This document shows, piece by piece, positions 10,900 to 20,622 of a stretch of DNA of 64,000 nt. Below the pieces are notes generated by a model. That model did no database searches, was not told where the DNA came from, and saw nothing but the letters and a program-made list of their open reading frames with translations. Source of the stretch: Phymatolithon calcareum (lineage: Eukaryota > Rhodophyta > Florideophyceae > Hapalidiales); assembly GCA_977006965.1 (NCBI GenBank), contig OZ345352.1, forward strand, positions 4,464,001 through 4,528,000. Direction: 5' to 3'. The position numbers were made by a program, and so were the translations under genes. Within the stretch, counting starts at the first letter, position 1. Every line of letters starts with the position of its first letter.

Positions 10900-11870
10900 C
10901 AGCACTTTCTCGGGAATATCTGGAACACTATCCGCATACTGGTCGGCTTCGTGGTCGCACTGGCAGTTGTGAATGCTTTCCTCAAACAAAAGGGGCGCGG
11001 AAGCGAAAGGCTCGAAAGGCGCTGCGATTATTAGAATCGCCGGTACGGTATTCACTCCAGTGACTAGAATTGTCGGGTCCGCGTAAACCGCAGGTTTCTG
11101 ATCCCGCGTGATGAATTTAACAGTGCCTGCATGACGCAGAACAACACGGAGAAGATGAGCAATACAATCACCAGACTTGACAAAGCGAACATATCAGTCT
11201 TTCAATTGCGTCGTCATAAATTCCGCGATATTCTTGCCTACAGCCCTCGGCTGGCCAGCCGTAACAATCTGCGCAATTTTCTCCAGCCCGTTCTGTTCTT
11301 CGATAAAGCCACATGCAGACACTACTGCACAGACGCCGCCTAGCGAATGGCCAGCGAAAACCACTTTCCGTTTTGTTCCGCATGTTAGCCGCTCCAATTT
11401 TGCATTTACGCCATTCGGTTCTCCTTTCGTCCACGCTCTATCGGTGTGATTGCAAAAACCCCTTCCCAATATTTCCTTCAACGCCATTTATGTTATACGA
11501 TTAGCATCCAGTTGTGAAATTGTCCTTCCAATCGCTCATGCTCGCTGTTCCTGGCCATACCACCGGAGTGCATTCTTCATTCTCGAAAATAAACACTTCA
11601 TTCCTATGCGGTCCGCAAGGAGAAACGGTGTTGAACTTCACATGCAGGTGTTGGGCTTCCTCAAGAAGCTGTTGTTCGTTCTCAAACTTGTACTCAATCG
11701 CTGAAAGCTTAGCCAAAACGTGTGCAGTGTATTTGTGGTAAGAAGCATGATCCGAGACGAAATCGTCGATTTGAGTGTTGCTTGGTGAGTATTTTCGAAG
11801 GAGATTTCTTCGGCGCTTTTTGTCTTTTTTTGAGTGCGATTTGCAGACCCTCGAAGAAGAAGAAATGTAA
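10900..11870 (-). pseudogene. Class 3 lipase-like gene, copy 1, inactivated
   Basis: On the minus strand three lipase-3 blocks occur in order. First, an N-terminal segment (about 11870-11501) ends in VVWPGTASMSDWKDNF, where the family normally has a (F/W)RGT oxyanion-loop motif. Second, the nucleophile elbow GHSLGGVCAV follows an upstream GF...TDRAW segment (11487-11194). Third, a C-terminal block HAGTVKFITRDQKPAVYADP lies near 11080. The blocks are in different frames or separated by stops: TGC-TGA after FTTGC, and a TGA after TTQLKD. Some breaks could be introns, but the stop after TTQLKD replaces a Lys present in copy 2. Lipases of this family hydrolyse acylglycerols or galactolipids through a Ser-Asp-His triad; the Ser is seen, the others were not assigned. 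The Arg of the RGT motif is Pro here. A LINE-A 3' end lies about 200 bases upstream. Confidence 0.65.
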
Positions 11871-12010
11871 TTTTTTTTTCAAAAGTTACCAGCGCATCTG
11901 CTGACGCTTGGGGCAACTTTCCAAGTGCCAAAGAGATTTCCGCTGGATTGGTGTAACACGATTCAGTGGACTACAAAAACCCACCTCTGGTCTCCTTCGG
12001 GACCTCGAGG
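11857..12010 (+). repeat. Dispersed repeat S, copy 1
   Basis: It shares GACGCTTGGGGCAACTTTCC and TGTAACACGATTCAGTGGAC segments with two tandem copies at 38290-38625. This copy lacks about 30 bases present in those two. It partly overlaps the 5' end of the lipase pseudogene. Origin unknown; at 38.3 kb it follows directly on a gypsy LTR-like sequence. Confidence 0.6.
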
Positions 12011-12349
12011 GGGAAAATTACTCCCCTGTCCTGAGAGACGCTGTGAATTCAAGTTGCGGGCATTCCTTACTTTCTTTCTTTAATGCAGAATGCGTTAATT
12101 AACGCCAGAACTAACCAAAGAGTAAGTTCTCATTGTTCAAATATTGGAGTATCTCTACGGGTCTCTCCCTGCACAGATTTTCTACCGTTTTGTCTCGCAC
12201 TCTTCCGATGAATTGTCGTCGAGAGCAGGGGTTGCGCCAATTCCATTGCTATCAATTTAATTGCAATTTTTCCCAATTCCACCCAAATTGGTTCTTCGAA
12301 CTGAATTGCAATTCGAATTGGTCGCACCTAATACTGTTGATCGAAGTAG

Positions 12350-12585
12350 ATGAACATTGCACCAGGTGAATGTTATGGGGGGGAGGGGGGAGTTGAGCCG
12401 AATGTTGAGAGAATCAACATACTCACCTCACGTTCAGTACGTGGTCTTTGTTCTAATAATACGCAGAGTACGTAGATGAACATTAGGCACAGCACATTAA
12501 TCGGATGCAAGAATCAACGTACTTACCTTATGTCCAGTACGTGGTCTTTGTTCTAGTAATACCCAGAGTACGTTCTGTATGCCAT
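12350..12585. repeat. Tandem duplication of about 100 bp inside the hAT derivative
   Basis: Two diverged units each contain GTAGATGAACATT, a GAATCAAC segment and CAGTACGTGGTCTTTGTTCT. The first unit also contains a GAATGTTATGGGGGG run at about 12367 that looks like one end of the 7-bp-duplication MITE family, with no matching right end found. Confidence 0.5.
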
Positions 12586-12751
12586 CAAAACATCTCTGAA
12601 ACTTGGGCCATGGCTACTTCTTGCTTTGTTAAATAAAGGCGAGATTGAGCCGTTGGACTCCAAACGGTTTCAACAATGGGCCTATTCATGTGCTATCATC
12701 TGCTTAGCTGTATCGATCAATTTACCAGCCAGATACAGAACAAATGCTTGA

Positions 12752-13391
12752 ATGTCTTTAGCTACGATTAGAGTCCAGCAGTCACGACGTTTCAATCTCA
12801 AGTATAAAAGGGATAGCATTAGATCTCTTGATTTGAAACCTATCAGCCTTCTCCGAAATTCTCACGCATTCCCCTTCACGAGTCCAACCCATCTACTAGA
12901 CCTCGTTCAACGTTCCAGCACATTCCGCTCTACTAGCGATGACACTACCTTCACCGACACCAAAGCCGAAACAAGTTGTGCAGCTGCTTATGAAGCTCAT
13001 TTGAGAACAAACCCGTGATATGCACTCGCGTCAAGTAGGCCTAACTCGACGGAATGTGCCATTTTGCGTCTATCTCTGCTCAAAGGGTGATCAGTGTACC
13101 GGAGAAAGTGAGTTTTTCTTCGAAAAGGGTACTGGGTTCTCCAACCCGTACAATCATCTCAAGCATTGCATTGGAGTTGGAAGCGAAGAACATTTGCTAG
13201 AGATATACAGAGCCGTTCTTGCCGAGAAGTTGAGATCCGGGTCGTCGTTCCCAGTTCAATCGTCAATGGTGATGAAGCTCACGGAACGTGAAAAGGCGAT
13301 GAACAGCTATCTTAATATTGATGTCTATATTGTGGGAAGCCTTTCAATTGCAATGCGAATTGCTGCAAAAAAAACTGAACAATTAAATTGA
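12752..13391 (+). pseudogene. hAT transposase N-terminus (BED-type finger only)
   Basis: Two adjacent frames (12752-13018 and 13020-13391) together read like the N-terminus of the larger hAT transposase at 35.1 kb. Shared landmarks are a DMHSRQVGLTRR / DVHSRRTGITRY block, the CSKGDQC and FSNPYNHLKHC finger elements, and a TEREKAMNSYL block. The cysteine/histidine spacing is that of a BED finger, which binds DNA ends in hAT transposases. A stop at about 13017 separates the two parts, and the catalytic RNase H-like domain is missing. It can be at most a DNA-binding fragment. Confidence 0.6.
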
Positions 13392-13451
13392 TAAATTTCA
13401 CCCAGGACTGCAATCGCAAACAATGGAATTGGCGCAACCCCTGGTCGAGAG

Positions 13452-15407
13452 GCAGTCCTCCCAGAACAGTGTAGGATGAGGTGCTCCACTCTCTCCTTGA
13501 CGCCATACGGACACATCTTGCATACTGGGTCGTAGAGAAGCGGTTCATTCTCGCTGTGTCCATGGTGAAAGCTTGCCACAATAGGGCTGCAGTTCACTAT
13601 GAGCTGTTGAAGTACCACCTCTGCACGTCTCTGCGAGATGTGCAGATCTTTCGAAAGCGAAGGAAAGGTCACTCATTTGCTTATACAGGGCGGTTTGATG
13701 ATGGATCGTGCCGCTTCCAAAGTGAGAGGTATCGCTTGGTGAAGCGCCAGAATCGATTCCGAAATTCCCCGTCGCGCAAGTTCATCAGCAGCCTCATTCT
13801 TCCCGACGCCGCAGTGACTCGGTATCCAAACACACTCTATCTGAATCTCGCGTGAAAATAACCGTTCCATAAGGTACCATAGATTCCGGACCATTTCACC
13901 AAACATCCGCGGTTGCCCGTTGAGCGCGTCTATGCAACTACGGCTGTCAGTGAACGATCTGATAGTGCTGCTGCGGGAAAGTTGTAGCGTTAACGTTGCT
14001 TGGAAGGCATATACGGCGGCAAATGCCTCCGCGTCAAATGTAGAGCCGACAGCCCCAACGGCCAGCGCTTCTTCCATAACAGTTTCCTCGCCGCGCAAAA
14101 TTAGAGTCCCAGCTCCGCCGAACTGGAATGGGATTGTACGATACATGTCGAGTGTGTTACCATCTTCGTCGCACACGATAATGCGTTGTTTCGAGCCGGT
14201 GGGGGTCGTTGAGTATGCATGCTCGTTTCCGTCGTCGAAGGCCAAGAGGATGTCCGGGGGCCTGCCGTGTCGAGACTCAAAACGTTTCGCTGCTTCGTGG
14301 TTCTGGAACTGAGAAGGGCTGAATTTGCTCAACGTCGCAGTATACCAACTTTCATCCCATTTCACGGAGACTCGTTCTCCATGATTCAGGTCGCAGACAA
14401 ATTCATGTGGTACTTTTCCGACACTTCTGTCCGTCCATATTTCGACATCGGCTGGTTGTGCTGCATTTCGCTCTAGAAGAAAAGCTTCTGTCGCGCTACG
14501 CTTCTCCTGTGGATTATCCTTCGCCGAAACAGGAGTCGCGAAGATTGAAAACCTGTTACTGGAGCTGTCCTTCTGAATTGGTGGTTGGATCCCATTGCGT
14601 GGGAGCGCAAGGATCCCTTTCTCCGCCAGATGATAGGTGCTCGAGTCCCTCCACGACCCTACGTCGCGTGTAGAGTTCAACACATTTGTCTGGGTTGTAC
14701 GAGCCACAGGAGTGTCCGGTAGAAGTCGAAGTGCTTTGTCCATGGCAAGAATAACTTGCATCTCTCCAATAACTCGCAGACTACGCATACCAGTCAGTGA
14801 CCGGAGCTTAGCAATTGTCTTAGCTTTCAAACATCCGCTAGCCGCTCGAGCCACTTCGTTCCGAGCGACTTTCACTTGCTTGATGTGGACGTCGAAGCCG
14901 TGTACAGCGAAAGCTGATGCACCATATAGCGCAGTTTGCTCGCAGTAGCTCTTACGGAAAGCTTCCATCGTTGATGTTTCCGCGCCCCAAGATGTTCTGC
15001 CGAGCGCTTGGATGAGGCGGGTCTTGGAACGGAGTTTCTGGCTCACTTCCCGGCAATGCAATTTGAAGCTCAGTGGTTGGTCGAAATGAACTCCGAGGAA
15101 CTTGTATGCGAGCGTTCACCTTGATTCGCAAACGGCTACATAAACCGGAGTGTATCTGGGCAGCCTCATTGAGCTTTGAGATGACGTCATCCCAAGTGCT
15201 GCCGGTGGCATGGAATCTGGAGTCGTCTGCGAAACTAAATTGAATGAGGTCGTCAAGACGAACATCTAAGACCAATACGTATATGTTCCAAAGATTTGGC
15301 GACAACGAGCTCCCTTGGGGTAGTTCGCATCGAGCACACGCGACCGACCGACGGTGTTGATGTGTCGCCCCCGGGCTCGGCGATCGGTCAATTACGAATG
15401 CATCCAG
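13452..15407 (-). pseudogene. LINE-A minus copy: RT palm to RNase H and C-terminal finger
   Basis: Minus-strand frames at 15305-14952, 15061-13673 and 13672-13452 are consecutive parts of one protein separated by frameshifts. The RT palm has LIQFSFADDSRFHATG (the FADD motif) at about 15240. RNase H follows with WTDRSVGKVP, FDAEAFAAVYAF, FTDSRSCIDAL and HCGVGKNEAADELARR, supplying the expected acidic residues. The C-terminus carries a CX2CX9HX4C finger (CKMCPYGVKERVEHLILHC). This copy keeps the full RNase H region that the plus copy has lost. The CCHC finger ends just before the hAT insertion site. Confidence 0.8.
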
Positions 15408-15481
15408 GTCGCACGGGTTCCGCTTCCACGCAGTGCGGCTGGACCATGAGATTCAATAAGAACCTCATGGACAAAATGTAA

Positions 15482-18103
15482 CTCACATCGGAACTTTGTT
15501 CGGAAATTTTGAATCCAGTTTCTCATACATTGGCATCTTCCCGCCAAAAAGAAAAATGGTCACCGTCAAGCGTCATTACACTCCTCCGCGGTGGAGATGT
15601 CGAGACGAATCCAGGACCGTTGCGCATACTTCAACTCAATTGCCGGTCAATAAGGAAACAAGGGCGCGCTGCCCAGATTTCCAAGCTGACAAGAGACTCT
15701 AAAGCGGATGTCTTGCTCCTCTCTGAAACTTGGCTTCGCCATGGCGACGATGCACCGCGAATCACCGGATTCGGCCTGGTCAATCGAGCAGACAGGAAGG
15801 AAATAACTGCCCGTTGTGGCGGCGTAATTACCTATGCGCGCCTTGGGCTACCGGTAACAAATAGAGGCACGAAGCTGAGCTATAAGGCAGAAGTGGCGGA
15901 ACTGGAGGTACGGGTGGGAGATTCTGGAAAACGGTCCATTTCAATATCGCACTTCTTCGTTTCACCAGACTGCGCTACGCGATTTGATTGGAAATCGATG
16001 CGGCGAGACGCTTTCATTTTCGGTGACTGCAACATCCACGGACTTTGGGATGTAGATCGGTACGATCCTGCATCATCGAAACAGTTCGAGGAGTACTTGG
16101 AAACCGCAGGTCGAATCGTCCTAAATGACGGGACTCCAACACTATTCACACCGACCGGACCATCCGCAGTTGACATCGCGGCTTGCCCAGCAGAGTTTGC
16201 TATGGAATGCCAATGGAAGGTCCTGCCCTCTACGTTCAGTGACCACCGGCCTTGCTTGACTACCGTCGAACCTTTAACACAGTCGCGTAAACGATTTGGT
16301 CGAGCTAGCTGGTCTCTGAAAAAGGCGGACTGGGCCGCATTCGCGGCCAAGGTTGACGAGGTATTGCAAACTCACACCGACGCGGCATTGACAGTTGACG
16401 AAGGGAACCGCCGTTTTGTTCAGGCCATTCTTGCTGGCGCACGGCTTGCGATCCCGCACGGAAACCTGCGAGGAAAAATATGGTGGAATGACGCAGCTGC
16501 TACAGCAGCTAAGGAACGGAAGGAAGCGGCAGAAGAGTACGCTCGCAACCCGACAGCGGAGGCATTTTCCGTACTGGCTGAGGTTCGGAAGAACACTGAT
16601 ATTGTCATTGTGGCGGAAAAACGAGAGTGCTGGAAGGATCACGTTTCCACAATCAATGCCGACAAGAAAGGATGGCGGCTCCTGGCGGCCAGCGAAGGAA
16701 AGCACCGGACTGGAGCAACAATTGTCTCGGACTGTCGCAAATCAGACCGCTCACTCGCTGCTCAAATCGTCAAGGACTATGTCGCAAAGAATCGGAATCG
16801 GAACAAGAATGAGGACCTTCGTCTGAAAATGGAATACATCAGCGCGGTTCGCCAAGCGCAATGGAAACGGTCCAGCACAATTGAGTTTTCCATGCGTGAG
16901 CTCACTGCTACAATTAGGGCCATGCCAACTCGAACAACAACGGGTCCCGACGGTGTGGAGGTTTCATTTCTCCGCAAATTATCTCCCACGGAAACTCAGC
17001 ATCTCCTCGAGCTTGTGAACCGGAGCTGGTGCGAGGGTTGTGTCCCTGCCGCCTGGAGAGAGGCTCTCCTGATTGGCATCCCAAAGCCTAACGAACCAGA
17101 AACTCTACGACCGATATCTCTTTCCTCTATCATTAATCGAGTTGCGGAGCGACTGGTCGGATTAAGATTCTCGGCGTGGACAGAAATGAAGCTGCCGTCG
17201 AGTCAAGCTGGATTCCGACGACATCGTGGCACGCGGGAACACATAGCGGCAATGGCACAACGTATCGCTGACGCCTTTGCACGGCATCAAAAATGCGCAG
17301 CACTGTTTATAGATTTCAGCGCCGCATACGATCGAGTGGTAATTCCTAAACTGCTCGCAAAACTGTCGGACCTCCAGTGTGACCCAAATTTACTCTGCTG
17401 GCTTCATTCCTATCTATCGGACAGGAGAGCAAGAGGGTTGAGGAACAATGCTACTTCTAAATCTCGAGTTTTTTGCGGCCTTCCCCAAGGAAGCTCGCTA
17501 TCCCCAGGTCTTTGGCACTTGTACATTTCTGACTTGGGTGTCAATCTTGACGGTCTGGTTCAATTCAGCTTTGCTGATGACACCAGTTTCCACGCAGTCG
17601 GAAAAAACTGGGATGACGTCATTGACAAACTCAACCAAGCTGCTCATATTCTTGCACAGCATTGCAAAGGATTGCGCATAACTGTCAATGCTCGCAAGTG
17701 CAAAGTCTTAGGATTCGCCCGAGGTGGTAAGCCTCCGATGCATCGGATCGGCGGAATGATCAGCATCTCGGGAGCAGTGATCGAGGCGGTGGCGGACTAC
17801 AAATTTCTTGGAGTCCATTTTGACCAGCGACTTAGTTTCAAGAAACACTGCTCGCAAACCGGAAGAAAGCTCAAATCAAAGATTCGGTTCATGTGCGCTC
17901 TCAGTGGAACTACTTGGGGAGCTGAGTCACATGCGATGGAGTCATTCCGAAAAAGCTACTGTGAACCAGTAGTGCTATACGGAGCCTCGGACTACGCGAG
18001 TGGAAGTTTCGAGAAACGAAGCCGCTCGAGTCTCCACCGGTTGCTTGAAAGCCACAAAGATTTCGAAACTTCGGCTGCTTACTGGCATGAAGGCACTGCA
18101 TGA
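15482..18103 (+). CDS. LINE-A endonuclease-reverse transcriptase with N-terminal 2A-like motif
   Basis: The frame opens after TAA at 15479-15481 but has no ATG before the conserved domains. The first in-frame TTG is at 15509, so the true start is unknown and numbering is from there. Residues 28-37 read GGDVETNPGP, a perfect D-x-E-x-N-P-G-P 2A motif. The APE-type endonuclease follows: LQLNCRSI (41-48), LLSETWL (about 73), IFGDCNIHG (about 173), SAVDIAA and FSDHRP (about 246). RT follows with LRPISLSSIINRVAERLV, SQAGFRRH, FIDFSAAYDRV (about 600), GLPQGSSLSP and QFSFADDTSF (about 687). The product would nick DNA and copy element RNA at the cut. The frame ends at 18103 only because of a frameshift near 17995; the proper frame continues at 18000-18380. 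Endonuclease and RT motifs are intact, so the damage may be recent. Confidence 0.85.
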   Translation, partial: LTSELCSEILNPVSHTLASSRQKEKWSPSSVITLLRGGDVETNPGPLRILQLNCRSIRKQGRAAQISKLTRDSKADVLLLSETWLRHGDDAPRITGFGLVNRADRKEITARCGGVITYARLGLPVTNRGTKLSYKAEVAELEVRVGDSGKRSISISHFFVSPDCATRFDWKSMRRDAFIFGDCNIHGLWDVDRYDPASSKQFEEYLETAGRIVLNDGTPTLFTPTGPSAVDIAACPAEFAMECQWKVLPSTFSDHRPCLTTVEPLTQSRKRFGRASWSLKKADWAAFAAKVDEVLQTHTDAALTVDEGNRRFVQAILAGARLAIPHGNLRGKIWWNDAAATAAKERKEAAEEYARNPTAEAFSVLAEVRKNTDIVIVAEKRECWKDHVSTINADKKGWRLLAASEGKHRTGATIVSDCRKSDRSLAAQIVKDYVAKNRNRNKNEDLRLKMEYISAVRQAQWKRSSTIEFSMRELTATIRAMPTRTTTGPDGVEVSFLRKLSPTETQHLLELVNRSWCEGCVPAAWREALLIGIPKPNEPETLRPISLSSIINRVAERLVGLRFSAWTEMKLPSSQAGFRRHRGTREHIAAMAQRIADAFARHQKCAALFIDFSAAYDRVVIPKLLAKLSDLQCDPNLLCWLHSYLSDRRARGLRNNATSKSRVFCGLPQGSSLSPGLWHLYISDLGVNLDGLVQFSFADDTSFHAVGKNWDDVIDKLNQAAHILAQHCKGLRITVNARKCKVLGFARGGKPPMHRIGGMISISGAVIEAVADYKFLGVHFDQRLSFKKHCSQTGRKLKSKIRFMCALSGTTWGAESHAMESFRKSYCEPVVLYGASDYASGSFEKRSRSSLHRLLESHKDFETSAAYWHEGTA
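15572..15619 (+). other. 2A-like ribosome-skipping motif in LINE-A
   Basis: The codons encode ITLLRGGDVETNPGP. The final NPG-P sits at 15608-15619, so predicted peptide-bond skipping lies between Gly (15614-15616) and Pro (15617-15619). The upstream LL-x-x-G-D part also fits active 2A sequences. The motif is four residues before the endonuclease, the same position as in trypanosome L1Tc/ingi LINEs. Skipping would release a short leader peptide from the endonuclease-RT. Confidence 0.85.
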
Positions 18104-19245
18104 TTTTGGAGAACTGGAGGCTACCATGGTGATGGAAAAAGCGTTAAGATTGTCGCCGGACACCCTATTTACAGGTGCAATGAACAATCGTGTGGCGAAA
18201 CCGAAGAGTCAAGTGCGATCATGGCGCGAGACCAGTACCCAACAGCTCGCTGAAAAGGCAATTCTTGTGGTACCGCGAGATGGATTCCATCCACCAACTG
18301 GGAAGGACCGTTCGAAGAACAAGAATTGCAGTTTTCTTACCCCTGTGTCAGCAAAGGATGGGAAAAGGAAAAGAAACTAGCCGCGGAGGCTCTGATACTC
18401 GAGCGGGAAGTCATGCAACCAGCGGCCACTGAACTATGGACAGATGGCAGCGTTGGAGAAATACCCACCGAGTTCATCCGCGATTTTCAAAACGACGAAC
18501 GATTCTCGGTGAACTGGGATAAAGGCTGGTACAACGCGGCGCTGAAGCAATTCGACGTATTGCACCATCAAGGCAGCCCGGCGGTGGCGAAGTTTTCGAC
18601 TCGACAGGGGAAACCACCGGATATTCTCCTTTTCTAAGACGACGGTATACGGTGGTTCACTGACAGTAGGAGCGCTATCGATGCCATTGTCGGTGAAACG
18701 AGGGGATACGGGGAGATGATGCGGAAACTTTGGGGCCTTATGGAGCAGCTGATGTCCAAGGGTATCTTTGTCGAATGCATTTGGATTCCTAGTCACTGTG
18801 GAATTCCAAGAAATGATGCTGCCGACGAATTAGCTCGAAAGAGTATCTACGAATCTAACCTTCTGGACCACAAGAAAGTTCCTCTGACACTCGAAGCAGC
18901 AAGATCCATCATCAGGCCGCCTTCCAAATTCGATCCAGTCGTCGTTCCAACTCTTACAGAAGACCTTCGCATATCGCATAGACGAGCAGAGGTGATGCTG
19001 CCCCAGCTGATTGGAGACTGCACGCTAGTGGTTTCCACTTTTCACCACGGATGAAATATATGGACGAAATTCTGTACGATCCAGTGTGCAAGGCCTGTAA
19101 TTCTGGTTCCAAGGAAACTACCGAAAACCTAATCCTACGATGTGGTGGACGTTCCGCCTCAAGACGAAAATATATTGGCCGAGTGGGAAAAAAGACTGTA
19201 GAAGAGGTATGCCGTGAGAGACCCCTAGCCTACTCAAATTTCTGA
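17996..19245 (+). pseudogene. LINE-A plus copy: damaged RNase H and C-terminal finger
   Basis: After the frameshift the protein continues as VSRNEAARVSTGCLKATKIS and RLSPDTLFTGAM (18000-18380), then TELWTDGSVGE...KPPDILL (18430-18637). It jumps directly to WFTDSRSAIDAI (about 18655), missing about 115 codons that the minus copy has there, including the first half of RNase H. The second half, with HCGIPRNDAADELARK, is present to 19054. The finger at 19051-19245 reads CKACNSGSKETTENLILRC, in which the histidine of the CCHC pattern is replaced. This copy cannot make a complete RNase H. Confidence 0.75.
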
Positions 19246-19334
19246 ACAATGAGATGCTGTTGCAAAACAGCTCTAGACGCTTACCATAAGTGTGAGCGAT
19301 CTTTCCGCAAGAAAGAAAGAAAGAATGCATCCAG

Positions 19335-20622
19335 CACAGCATATTTGGAGGGCAATTAAGGTCCGCCATTTTTGCAAGCAATGCTGGAATCACGACACGA
19401 TCGTATGCAGCGCTGAAATCCACGAACAAGGCTGCGCTTTTATGCCTACGGGGAGAATGCGTCTGCCGTACGCTGCGCTATAGCGGCTATATGCTCGTGG
19501 ATATTGCGATACCGTCTGAATCCTGCTTGTGTTGATGGAAGTTTCGATTCCACCCATTCCCTTAAACGCAATCCGATAAGACGCTCAGCAATACGGTTGA
19601 CGCTTGATGGCAGTGAAATAGGACGAAGGGCATTTGGATCATTCGGTTTGGGTATGCCGATGAGCAGCACCACTCTCCATGCAGTCGGTACAGTACCCTC
19701 GCGCCAGGTTCTGTTCACTAGGCCTAAGAGATGACTTTTAGCAATTGGAGTAAGGTGGCGAATGAATTCCACCTCTACTGCATCTGTACCAGATGCAGTA
19801 CGTATTGGCATTACACTTATTGCTGCTGTGAGTTCGCGAATAGAAAATTCCGGACCGCTTGCCAATTCTTTGCTCGCTTTTACTAAAGCATTCATATACT
19901 TCCATTGTCACTTCAAGTCTTGGGCCTTGACTTTGTTTCGGTTTTTGGCGACGTATCCCTTAACGACATCGTCGGCATTGCTGTGGTCAGATTTCCGGCA
20001 ATCCTTCACAACAGTTGCTCTCCCGCGGCGCTTTCCCTCGATTGCAGCCAGAAATTTCCATCCCTTGCTGTCCGCCTTGACCGTTAAAGAAGGTCGCGCC
20101 AGCACTTCCGTTTAGCTGCGGCGATGAGAATGTCCGAGTTAGCTCGTACTTCTGCAAGTACTGCGAGAGATTCCGGCGATGGGTCGCGCTCATAAGCCTC
20201 GACAACTTTCCTTCGCTCTTCGACTGCTGCCGCGCACGCGTCGGTCCACTACATTTTTCCGCGAATATTTCCACGAAGTACGGCATGCTTCGCTTCAGCT
20301 AAGATGGACTTAACGAAGCACCGGTTTTCCTCATCAATTGTGCTCTGGTTTTCAGGCCACTGAGAAAGCTTCTCATCGACCTTTGAAGCATACTCTTCAA
20401 AGTCTGCGTGTTTTAAGGACCATCGAGCCCGACCACAGCGCTTTCGAGCTTGATGCAAAGGGTCAATAGTAACCAGGATGGGTCGGTGGTCACAGAACGT
20501 AGGTGGACGAACTTGCCACTGACATTCAATCATGTACGCTCCAGGGCATGCTGCAACGATGACGGATGAGGGGCCGCTCCTCGGAGTCCAGCCGCACTAC
20601 GTGGAAGCCGAACCCGTGCGAA
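19335..20622 (-). pseudogene. LINE-A minus copy: 5' leader joined to endonuclease end, then RT fingers
   Basis: The minus frame at 20533-20249 starts in the last part of the endonuclease (IECQWQVRPPTFCDHRP, the SDH motif changed to CDH). The frame at 19895-19446 contains RT blocks LRPISLPSSVNRIAERL and STQAGFRRYR. The frame at 19429-19335 contains MFVDFSAAYDRVVIP. The first about 35 bases (20622-20588) match the 5' leader of the plus copy and then meet the endonuclease C-terminus, so about 700 bases are deleted. Frameshifts separate the segments. Confidence 0.75.

Larger units (their letters stand above)
12226..13443 (+). mobile_element. hAT-family deletion derivative (1,218 bp) inside LINE-A
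   Basis: The ends are inverted repeats starting CAGGGGTTGCGCCAATTCCA, flanked by the 8-bp duplication GTCGAGAG at 12218-12225 and 13444-13451. Without the element the LINE-A 3' region matches the uninterrupted copy at 61.2 kb, so the insertion site is proven by comparison. Both subterminal regions are full of ATTGCAA/TTGCAAT-type words. It carries only the N-terminal part of a hAT transposase, so it is non-autonomous. A tandem duplication of about 100 bases lies inside at about 12350-12580. Confidence 0.85.
15408..19323 (+). mobile_element. LINE-A retrotransposon, plus copy, both ends present (3,916 bp)
   Basis: The element is flanked by the 11-bp repeat AATGCATCCAG at 15397-15407 and 19324-19334. 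It ends in a (GAAA)n tail at 19308-19323. Its first bases (TCGCACGGGTTC) match the 5' end of the minus copy at 20.6 kb, so the 5' end seems complete. It is inserted head-to-head in that copy, within the sequence for CWMHS just before the RT 'LPQGSS' block. Removing it and one repeat restores the alignment (CWMHS-x-LTDRRARG). Content: about 100 bases of leader, an endonuclease-RT ORF with a 2A motif, then a frameshifted and partly deleted RNase H and finger region. Confidence 0.9.
12073..20622 (-). mobile_element. LINE-A retrotransposon, minus copy with two nested insertions
   Basis: The element is bounded by a 12-bp direct repeat CATTCCTTACTT at 12061-12072 and 20623-20634. The left side is the 3' end, with a short (AAAG)n tail on the minus strand. 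The right side is the 5' end, beginning TCGCACGGGTTC, the same start as the plus-strand copy inside it. Its own sequence is 20622-19335, 15407-13452 and 12225-12073. The rest is a nested plus LINE-A (15408-19323) and a nested hAT element (12226-13443). The 5' leader joins directly to the end of the endonuclease domain (about 20590), so most of the endonuclease has been deleted. RT and RNase H parts remain but carry frameshifts. The family is an APE-type non-LTR element with RNase H and a C-terminal CCHC finger, resembling the ingi/L1Tc group. Confidence 0.85.

Noticed and set aside
12361-12400. A fourth copy of the 7-bp-duplication MITE
   Set aside because: Only a left-end-like GTGAATGTTATGGGGGG run is present; no right end or duplication could be found.
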